A stretch of DNA of 46,692 nt from a virus. Under the pieces are notes generated by a model. It had not been told where the DNA came from. It ran no database searches and saw only the letters and a program-made list of their open reading frames with translations. The stretch lies in IMG/VR virus record IMGVR_UViG_3300035183_000067, positions 1 through 46,692 of that record; one strand, written 5' to 3'. The first letter of the stretch is position 1, and each line of letters begins with the position of its first letter. This document shows, piece by piece, positions 42,164 through 46,692 of this stretch. Made by a program: the position numbers and the translations under genes.

Positions 42164-42816
42164 AGCAAATACTCCTTGATGAGGTTAGAGCAATATTCTA
42201 CCCCAGGGTGACCGAGGGGCAGAAATTCAGGGTGCCCTTGAATTGCGAGGGCCTTTAGTTCCTCGAAGAATACAATTTCTGGCTCGATAACTTCTCCTTT
42301 CTCTTGTTTCGCTTCTGGAGGAAAGTAAACTTCTCTGTTCCATCCATCCAAATAAGTATCGCTTAATCCTTCTGTCCATGAAATGATCTTCTTCTTCTCT
42401 ACATTCCACGGATACATCATTTGGTGATGAGTAGAAGAGATAGGAATATCTTTTCCGTGAATTGTTTTGATGTAGTGGCTTGCTGTGTGATTTGTTACGT
42501 GTTGAATTAATCTGCCACCAGCCGCTACACAAAGCAATTGAGCACCCCTACAAATCCCCAGAATTGGGATTTTCATGTCCACTGCTTGGCGCACTAGATC
42601 GAATTCTAGGGAATCTCTAAACAAATCTGGTGAACTTGTAAATTTACCCCTAGGCTCTCTATATGCCTTGGGATTAACATCTGTTCCACCTTCAAGGATT
42701 AGAATGTCTCTCGGCTTGAAATCAAAATCGTGGTGCCGAATGACGACATTCTTTCGTGTAATTTCTGGAAAGCATGAAGCGACTCCAAACATTCCTAAAG
42801 AGGTTACAAATCTCAT
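42160..42816 (-). CDS. Class I glutamine amidotransferase (PuuD-like)
   Basis: 218-aa peptidase C26-type protein with a catalytic triad: Cys89 in GICRGAQLL, and His195 and Glu197 in QGHPEFLP. The N-terminal LILEGGTDVNP is typical. Relatives hydrolyse gamma-glutamyl amides such as gamma-glutamyl-GABA. In this cluster it may remove a protecting glutamyl group or deliver ammonia. It overlaps neighbours on both sides by 4 bases. Confidence 0.88.
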   Translation of the reverse strand: MRFVTSLGMFGVASCFPEITRKNVVIRHHDFDFKPRDILILEGGTDVNPKAYREPRGKFTSSPDLFRDSLEFDLVRQAVDMKIPILGICRGAQLLCVAAGGRLIQHVTNHTASHYIKTIHGKDIPISSTHHQMMYPWNVEKKKIISWTEGLSDTYLDGWNREVYFPPEAKQEKGEVIEPEIVFFEELKALAIQGHPEFLPLGHPGVEYCSNLIKEYLL

Positions 42817-43469
42817 TCCTTATCCTCCAAAAGTTTTACTTCTTCACAATATCGCATTGCGTCTTCAAAGTTATCAAATTCGGTTACATGCTCTCTTTCC
42901 TTAACACTTTCCATCGCCTTGTGAATAGACCACCAACGATAACGTCCCTCTTTAAATGGGACAAAAGGATGTTGTTTTTCCAATTCTTCTACAACATCCT
43001 TGAATGTTGCCCCTATAGGAAGAGTTTCCCAAAAATCTGGGCAAATATCGTGACAAGAGCGCTCAATGTTTCCTTGCAGTCTGTTTAGGACTGCATTGTC
43101 AATAACTGATACGTAGGGAAGAAATACGGGTTCCCTATGGTATTCAAAGGGAAGACGCCATAAGGTAGCAAAGAGAAGGATTTCGATTTGGGAGAATTGG
43201 GCGTCCAGAGTAACTGAAAGTTTCTGTTTTTCTTCATCCCAAGTTACTCTTTTCACCATTCGGGATGCTTCAGGAGTATTCAGCAACTGCTCTTGAAAAG
43301 GTTCTAATTTGTTTCCTTGGCAATAAACCCCAAGAGTGATTTCTGGATAATCACTCTTTCCTACTAGGTTCACCCAATCGGAAAAACAAACTCTTGGGAC
43401 ATAGGTTTTTCTTTTGAAATAGTAAAAGACGTTTGTTCTTTCGTAAAGGTCCATTTCTCGAATGTCCAT
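42813..43469 (-). CDS. Unknown protein of amidoligase cluster
   Basis: 218-aa protein with no recognised family (MDIREMDLYERTNVFYYFKR, IEILLFATLWRLPFEYHREP). It is translationally coupled to the class I amidotransferase, which suggests a shared pathway. No catalytic motif is evident. Confidence 0.65.
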   Translation of the reverse strand: MDIREMDLYERTNVFYYFKRKTYVPRVCFSDWVNLVGKSDYPEITLGVYCQGNKLEPFQEQLLNTPEASRMVKRVTWDEEKQKLSVTLDAQFSQIEILLFATLWRLPFEYHREPVFLPYVSVIDNAVLNRLQGNIERSCHDICPDFWETLPIGATFKDVVEELEKQHPFVPFKEGRYRWWSIHKAMESVKEREHVTEFDNFEDAMRYCEEVKLLEDKE

Positions 43470-43664
43470 TTATAACTCCTCTTTGATAAATCTCATCAAA
43501 TCATTGTCCTTTTCTCCCTTAAACTTCCTTAAGGAATCCCAAAATCCGAGATTCCCCCGGTCTCGTGAAAAATAAATACAATTCCTTGCATAAGGGAATC
43601 TTGTTTCTCCCCTACTGCAAAAGCTTCCAAAGTTTTCTTCGCAATCGTCACAAAGGAATTTCAT
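43470..43664 (-). CDS. Small Cys-rich hypothetical protein
   Basis: 64-aa protein with CDDCEENFGSFC and a later Cys (ARNCIYFSRD), probably metal-binding. TAGGAG, shared with the stop of the upstream micro-gene, precedes the ATG. The ATG of the next gene follows the stop. The function is unknown. Confidence 0.65.
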   Translation of the reverse strand: MKFLCDDCEENFGSFCSRGETRFPYARNCIYFSRDRGNLGFWDSLRKFKGEKDNDLMRFIKEEL

Positions 43665-43674
43665 TTCGGAACTC

Positions 43675-43749
43675 CTACAAAGAAAAAAGCATGATCAGGA
43701 ATACCCAAAAGAGGATTCCAACTAAAAGACCGCCAAAGAATTCTTTCAT
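43675..43749 (-). CDS. 24-aa membrane micro-protein
   Basis: A 24-codon frame, MKEFFGGLLVGILFWVFLIM then LFSL, a single hydrophobic helix. AGGAG lies nine bases before the ATG. Its start overlaps the stop of the upstream gene by 4 bases, and its stop provides the ribosome site for the next. Small single-span peptides like this often act on host membrane complexes. Confidence 0.6.
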   Translation of the reverse strand: MKEFFGGLLVGILFWVFLIMLFSL

Positions 43750-43949
43750 TTCGTTTTCTCTCCTTTGCAATACGGCCATTCGTAGATGGCCGAAATTTTA
43801 ACAGGGACTTCATCGACCCAATGGTTACAAGGTTGTAACTTGTAGAGCCGATGTTTGCCGTGAACAATATCCACGGCGTGGCCTACCTTTGCGGATTTTT
43901 CCACAAAGTAGGTTTTTCTTTTTCCTTTGTATTTCACCAAGGTTTTCAT
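43746..43949 (-). CDS. Hypothetical protein
   Basis: 67-aa basic protein starting MKTLVKYKGKRKTYFVEKSA. ATG 43949 has CGGAGAA eight bases upstream and is chosen over an in-frame start at 43979. A GTTACAA/TTGTAAC inverted repeat (43824-43839) lies inside. Function unknown. Confidence 0.6.
   Translation of the reverse strand: MKTLVKYKGKRKTYFVEKSAKVGHAVDIVHGKHRLYKLQPCNHWVDEVPVKISAIYEWPYCKGEKTK
43824..43839. promoter_or_regulatory. GTTACAA/TTGTAAC inverted repeat, copy 3
   Basis: GTTACAA-GG-TTGTAAC, the same arms as the sites at 44400 and 45246 but with a 2-base spacer and inside a small gene. It probably belongs to the same operator family. Confidence 0.5.
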
Positions 43950-44002
43950 GCTTATTCTCCGGTTAAGAAAATCATTCATAGTGAACTCTCGGCGGGTCTA
44001 AA

Positions 44003-44170
44003 CTAAATCATGTCCCATATTCTGTGGAGAAGTCTCCAAAGTTCCCGTTCGAGCCGCCGCTCTTTTAATTCCCCGGCGGCAAAAGCCGACTGTATCAGAA
44101 TACTGATCAGTTGATCAGCATCTGCGTTGGCGATTCTTTCGTTGACCTCTCGTAGCTCTTCCAGCGTCAT
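44003..44170 (-). CDS. Small helical hypothetical protein
   Basis: 55-aa protein, MTLEELREVNERIANADADQ at the start and a basic helical end. ATG 44170 has GGGAG nine bases upstream, and a longer in-frame start (44191) has a poorer site. Function unknown. It is likely an early gene. Confidence 0.6.
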   Translation of the reverse strand: MTLEELREVNERIANADADQLISILIQSAFAAGELKERRLERELWRLLHRIWDMI

Positions 44171-44198
44171 GATCACTTCTCCCAACTGCAAGTCTTCG

Positions 44199-44384
44199 TT
44201 ATGTGCAAACTAGCACGGGATGCGGCCTGCACAATTTCATGAAAATATCTTTTTCGATGCCGTGATTGTCTTTAGAATATGCAAAGGATTCAAAAAGAAT
44301 CCAGAGAAGAATTGCAAGCAAGGCCCCGATAATAATAAAAAGAGGCCAATTTCTTTTCCCCATGAAAACAACAACCCAGCGCAT
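44199..44384 (-). CDS. Small membrane protein
   Basis: 61-aa protein with one membrane span (LFIIIGALLAILLWILFES) after a basic N-terminus (MRWVVVFMGKRNWP). ATG 44384 has GGGAG six bases upstream. It is the first gene behind the 44480 promoter and its operator-like leader repeat, thus an early membrane protein. Confidence 0.6.
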   Translation of the reverse strand: MRWVVVFMGKRNWPLFIIIGALLAILLWILFESFAYSKDNHGIEKDIFMKLCRPHPVLVCT

Positions 44385-44399
44385 TTTTGTCTCCCGTAG

Positions 44400-44416
44400 G
44401 TTACAAGGGTTGTAAC
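44400..44416. promoter_or_regulatory. GTTACAA/TTGTAAC inverted repeat, copy 2
   Basis: GTTACAAGGGTTGTAAC, perfect 7-bp arms with a 3-base spacer, located in the leader downstream of the 44480 promoter. The same relation of promoter and repeat is seen at 45246, suggesting an operator or an RNA hairpin regulating early genes. Confidence 0.65.
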
Positions 44417-44456
44417 TCATTCCCCCAATGAGGAATATCCCCACCAGCATGACGCC

Positions 44457-44485
44457 ATTCTACGCCTTTCCCAGTCCCTTGTCAA
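44457..44485 (-). promoter_or_regulatory. Early sigma70 promoter 2
   Basis: TTGACA (44480-44485) and TAGAAT (44457-44462) with a 17-base spacer on the minus strand. It lies directly after the terminator of the first early gene and should drive the small genes and amidoligase cluster. Confidence 0.85.
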
Positions 44486-44495
44486 GTGAGGAGGC

Positions 44496-44531
44496 AAAAA
44501 AAAGGGAAGCCTAGCATTTACTAGACTTCCC
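44496..44531 (-). terminator. Intrinsic terminator after first early gene
   Basis: On the minus strand GGGAAGTCTAG pairs with CTAGGCTTCCC around a 6-base loop, followed by eight T. It separates gene 44545-45213 from the next transcription unit. Confidence 0.92.
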
Positions 44532-44544
44532 TAGTTCCGGGCAT

Positions 44545-45213
44545 TCACGCTGCCGCTTGGGACAAGAGACTGCGAAGCTCCGCCTTAACGGCTTCTTCGT
44601 CATCCGCAACTTCCCCCGCCTCTTCGGGAAGCGTGAATTCATCAACAAGGCGAACAAGTTTTTCGCCAAAGACAGAAGTCTCCGCGAACTCACGGGCACG
44701 GGCGGCCAGAAAGAGGGCGGCAACATAAACCTGATCCGCCGTAAGGGACTGCATCACGGTTTCGATTTCGTCCAAAGAGTATTCCTCTTTGATGACAACC
44801 CTTTCGGGGACTTTTTCGGCTTTCCCGGTTTTCTCCGCCTTTTTGCGCCCGCCTTTACCCTTCACGTCGTGGAGTTCGGCCAAGTCTGAGCACAAGGCCA
44901 TGATGGCGTGATACCCTTGGCCTTCACGATAGGCTTTTTCCAGATCGTCGAGCGCTACGGCGGCAACCCGGAAGAAGCGCCTAATTTCGGAAAGCCTCAC
45001 TTTTGCCGCTTCTTCGGTCATCCCCGAAGCGAGAAGGGCTTCCTTGCATCCCTTAATGAATGCGCTCACGGCTTCTTTTTCCAATCCGCTTTGACGTATG
45101 ACAGAGAAAAGTTCCGTAAGCCTCACCTTATCCGCCTTGGATTCGGCGGCAAGGGATTCTTCGATATAATGCTTGCCGCGGGCGGCCCAATCGATGTTTG
45201 CTTGCGCTTTCAT
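44545..45213 (-). CDS. First leftward early protein, unknown
   Basis: 222-aa helical, charged protein (MKAQANIDWAARGKHYIEES start). A Lys/Gly-rich linker (KGKGGRKKAEKTGKAEK) separates two helical domains. Third codon positions are more GC-rich than in most of the phage. GGAGG lies before the ATG. It has its own promoter and terminator, so it is a monocistronic, probably immediate-early gene. Host takeover or regulation is likely, but no motif shows it. Confidence 0.75.
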   Translation of the reverse strand: MKAQANIDWAARGKHYIEESLAAESKADKVRLTELFSVIRQSGLEKEAVSAFIKGCKEALLASGMTEEAAKVRLSEIRRFFRVAAVALDDLEKAYREGQGYHAIMALCSDLAELHDVKGKGGRKKAEKTGKAEKVPERVVIKEEYSLDEIETVMQSLTADQVYVAALFLAARAREFAETSVFGEKLVRLVDEFTLPEEAGEVADDEEAVKAELRSLLSQAAA

Positions 45214-45245
45214 GATAACCTCCGATTGTTAATGAACGAATGGCA

Positions 45246-45262
45246 GTTACAAGGATTGTAAC
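45246..45262. promoter_or_regulatory. GTTACAA/TTGTAAC inverted repeat, copy 1
   Basis: GTTACAAGGATTGTAAC in the leader of the first early gene, about 27 bases after the predicted start site of the 45320 promoter. It has perfect 7-bp arms and is a candidate operator. Confidence 0.65.
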
Positions 45263-45295
45263 TGGTGCCAAGGCCCTACCGCCTAGCACACGCCA

Positions 45296-45325
45296 ACTAT
45301 AGGCCAAGGCGGGATGCCTTGTCAA
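45296..45325 (-). promoter_or_regulatory. Early sigma70 promoter 1
   Basis: TTGACA (45320-45325) and TATAGT (45296-45301) with an 18-base spacer on the minus strand, driving the 44545-45213 gene. It diverges from the rightward small genes starting at 45447. Confidence 0.85.
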
Positions 45326-45369
45326 GCCCAAAGGCGATAGAATCTTTTTATGTTGCCCATAAGTAATTT

Positions 45370-45422
45370 TTGCTTGCCGCACCTATAATATGGGTCTATC
45401 GTGAGCATGCGCGCGCGCATGC
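45370..45422 (+). promoter_or_regulatory. Rightward cassette 1: promoter-like block and palindrome
   Basis: TTGCTTGCCGCA (45370-45381), TATCGT (45397-45402) and a perfect 18-bp palindrome, GCATGCGCG/CGCGCATGC (45405-45422), lead into gene 45447. The block closely matches 45619-45671, so both are probably copies of one promoter-operator unit. Confidence 0.6.
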
Positions 45423-45446
45423 GCGACATATAGAGGGAGTCTCGCC

Positions 45447-45590
45447 ATGAATCTGTCCCATGACGAGAAAAAAGCACTTCTCGATATTCTTATCCCTCTG
45501 GCCATCATTGCAATGGCCAATGGGGACGAAGAAGCGGAAAGCAAGATTTTAGACTTGCTTGTCCAGATTTTGGGAGACAAGCAAGATTAG
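45447..45590 (+). CDS. 47-aa early protein
   Basis: Small acidic helical protein, MNLSHDEKKALLDILIPLAI then an acidic end. GAGGGAG lies eight bases before the ATG. A weak GGGGC/GCCCC hairpin followed by ATAAAAAGATTTT comes after the stop. Function unknown. It is expressed from its own duplicated promoter cassette. Confidence 0.6.
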   Translation: MNLSHDEKKALLDILIPLAIIAMANGDEEAESKILDLLVQILGDKQD

Positions 45591-45618
45591 GGGCATTTAT
45601 AGGCCCCATAAAAAGATT

Positions 45619-45671
45619 TTGCTTGTCGCAACGGGAAAGAATGCTATAGTGGGCTTACGCGCAAATGCGCG
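45619..45671 (+). promoter_or_regulatory. Rightward cassette 2: promoter-like block and palindrome
   Basis: TTGCTTGTCGCA (45619-45630), TATAGT (45645-45650) and CGCGCA-AA-TGCGCG (45658-45671). It is the second copy of the cassette before 45447, aligned nearly end to end up to the ATG. Confidence 0.6.
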
Positions 45672-45694
45672 GGTTAACTTTGGGAGACTCTACC

Positions 45695-45934
45695 ATGAAA
45701 GAATGCAAGATTCTCGATGTTTCTTATCCCGGCCAATCCTATGAGTTTTGGGTATCTTGTGGGGCTGTTGTGGTAACTTGTTTTGATGACGGCAAATGCC
45801 AATACCGGGTTTGGAAAGATGAGCCCCTCCCGGAAGAAACCCTGCCGTGGGAAAGGTTTTACGAGAAATACAAAGGTAACAGAGTCGTTGATCAGGCGGA
45901 GGGAGAACGTAAATATAGGTTGGGGCTTAAGTAA
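45695..45934 (+). CDS. 79-aa early protein
   Basis: Protein starting MKECKILDVSYPGQSYEFWV, with a beta-rich first half (VSCGAVVVTCFDDGKCQYRV) and a charged second half. ATG 45695 has GGGAG upstream and follows the second promoter cassette. Unknown family. It ends shortly before a strong terminator. Confidence 0.65.
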   Translation: MKECKILDVSYPGQSYEFWVSCGAVVVTCFDDGKCQYRVWKDEPLPEETLPWERFYEKYKGNRVVDQAEGERKYRLGLK

Positions 45935-45948
45935 GCCCCTCCCCTCCG

Positions 45949-45974
45949 GGCGCCTTGTGGCGCCTTTTCTTTTT
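45949..45974 (+). terminator. Intrinsic terminator
   Basis: GGCGCC-TTGT-GGCGCC followed by TTTTCTTTTT, ending the rightward small-gene unit. Confidence 0.88.
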
Positions 45975-45982
45975 GTCCCCTA

Positions 45983-46057
45983 TATTAGAATCTGCTAATA
46001 TTCTTATTGGAAGTTCACTTTTGGCATAGGAAATTGGAATATTAGAGTGCGCTAATG
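45983..46057. repeat. Two ATTAG-N6-CTAAT inverted repeats
   Basis: TATTAGAATCTGCTAATA (45983-46000) and ATTAGAGTGCGCTAAT (46041-46056) share arms and spacer pattern. Two copies 58 bases apart in a gene-free region suggest binding sites for one dimeric regulator. Confidence 0.55.
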
Positions 46058-46103
46058 TGCTGATTGTAGGATCGGATAGTAAGCACTCACTTTTTCTCCC
46101 CCT

Positions 46104-46215
46104 AAATGAGAATCATTCTCATTTGCAAATAATTCTCATTTACATGTCCAGATAGACTTAGTCTAAGACTCTCGATAAGAATGTCCCCACAAACAAGAAT
46201 GATTCGCATTTAGAG
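46104..46215. promoter_or_regulatory. Fur-box-like cluster
   Basis: The core TGAGAATCATTCTCA (46107-46121) is a perfect 7-1-7 inverted repeat matching the Fur box layout, and three further A/T on each side keep the symmetry. Diverged copies in the other orientation lie at 46128-46141 (AATAATTCTCATTT) and 46197-46211 (GAATGATTCGCATTT). No gene starts nearby on the linear map. Across the junction, the next rightward gene is terS. Confidence 0.6.
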
Positions 46216-46546
46216 GGGCTTAGATTCTTTTTTGATCCTGGGCGCGAGACTTCTTTTTATGGGCCGGGGGAGGGGAAACTCGCATGCTCGCGCAGAAAGT
46301 CTGGCACTCTCACCTACCGCTATTAGTTTTCAAAATCTGAGTTGGGGTCATATTCCATATTCAGAAATACCCCTAGGAAGCTCTAGGATTGCGTATAAGC
46401 GACGATCTACCCTTGGGATATACCACCCTAGCTTGGAACTAAGAAAATTCGTTCTAGAGCTTTCTGACAAGTCCTAGGGGCATATCCGCTCGACATCACG
46501 TAAAAACGTGACGTCTCGCTAACCTCTCTCGAAAGAGAGAGGTTCC
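46216..46546. other. Gene-free structured region next to the terminus
   Basis: No convincing gene. It contains a long-range inverted repeat (CCCCTAGG at 46371 with CCTAGGGG at 46474, plus AAGCTCTAG with CTAGAGCTT). A TCACGT-AAAA-ACGTGA hairpin lies at 46496-46511 and a perfect 10-bp stem with a GAAA loop at 46521-46544, the latter ending two bases before the terminal repeat. It may be a non-coding RNA, packaging site or origin. Not provable here. Confidence 0.5.
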
Positions 46547-46692
46547 CTATAAAAATAAACTTTCCCTATATATATTATATCTAGATATATCTAGATATAT
46601 ATCTTAGATATATAATATATCCTAGATATATAATATAACCTAGATATAATATATCTTAGATATATAACTAGATATATAAATATATATCCTAG
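46547..46692. repeat. Right copy of terminal direct repeat
   Basis: 146 bases equal to positions 1-148 except for one fewer TA unit. It starts two bases after a perfect GAAA-loop hairpin. See the left copy. Confidence 0.9.

Noticed and set aside
46232-46477. Plus-strand frame of 81 codons near the right end
   Set aside because: No ribosome site, it overlaps a long inverted repeat and the composition is not protein-like. Treated as gene-free.

Overview
The window looks like one nearly complete tailed-phage genome with a short tail (podovirus-like). Its first 148 bases recur as its last 146 bases, so the contig is terminally redundant or closes to a circle. The evidence for a podovirus is TerS/TerL, a 712-aa portal, scaffold, major capsid protein, P22 gp4- and gp10-like head-completion proteins and a run of large ejection proteins, with no tape measure or sheath. 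Replication is T7-like: family-A polymerase, 5'-3' exonuclease, endonuclease I, separate primase and helicase, and SSB. I see no integrase, repressor or phage RNA polymerase. Near-consensus sigma70 promoters suggest host RNA polymerase in a Gram-negative host, and the fibre module resembles proteobacterial prophage fibres. The host is not identifiable from sequence alone.

Layout. 1-540: AT-rich, CTAG-rich repeat, a perfect 21-bp inverted repeat and a perfect consensus promoter. 541-26583 (+): packaging, capsid, decoration, a GC-rich fibre island (about 10390-11905), fibre/structural paralogues, head completion, ejection proteins, a PurD-like ATP-grasp enzyme and a lysis-type cluster. 26584-26612: terminator between converging gene blocks. 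26611-45213 (-): nucleotide metabolism (class II ribonucleotide reductase, dUTPase), DNA processing, a tRNA-Arg(UCU), SSB, a DNA polymerase split by an in-frame TAA, helicase, primase, then an amide-bond-forming cluster (ATP-grasp, class II glutamine amidotransferase, two glutamine-synthetase-like amidoligases, class I glutamine amidotransferase, two unknown proteins), then small early genes. 45214-46692: divergent control region, two small + genes behind duplicated promoter/palindrome cassettes, Fur-box-like sites, hairpins and the terminal repeat.

How it fits together. Leftward transcription probably starts at 45320 and 44480, each followed by the same inverted repeat in its leader, with further promoters at 36495 and 32926. 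It expresses early, modification and replication genes. Rightward transcription from 459 expresses virion and lysis genes. The amidoligase/ATP-grasp/GATase cluster is the most striking system. Its members form amide bonds and supply ammonia or trim gamma-glutamyl groups, so it probably builds a peptide-like metabolite or a covalent modification whose target cannot be read from sequence. The split polymerase and the Fur-box-like cluster are the next most notable features.
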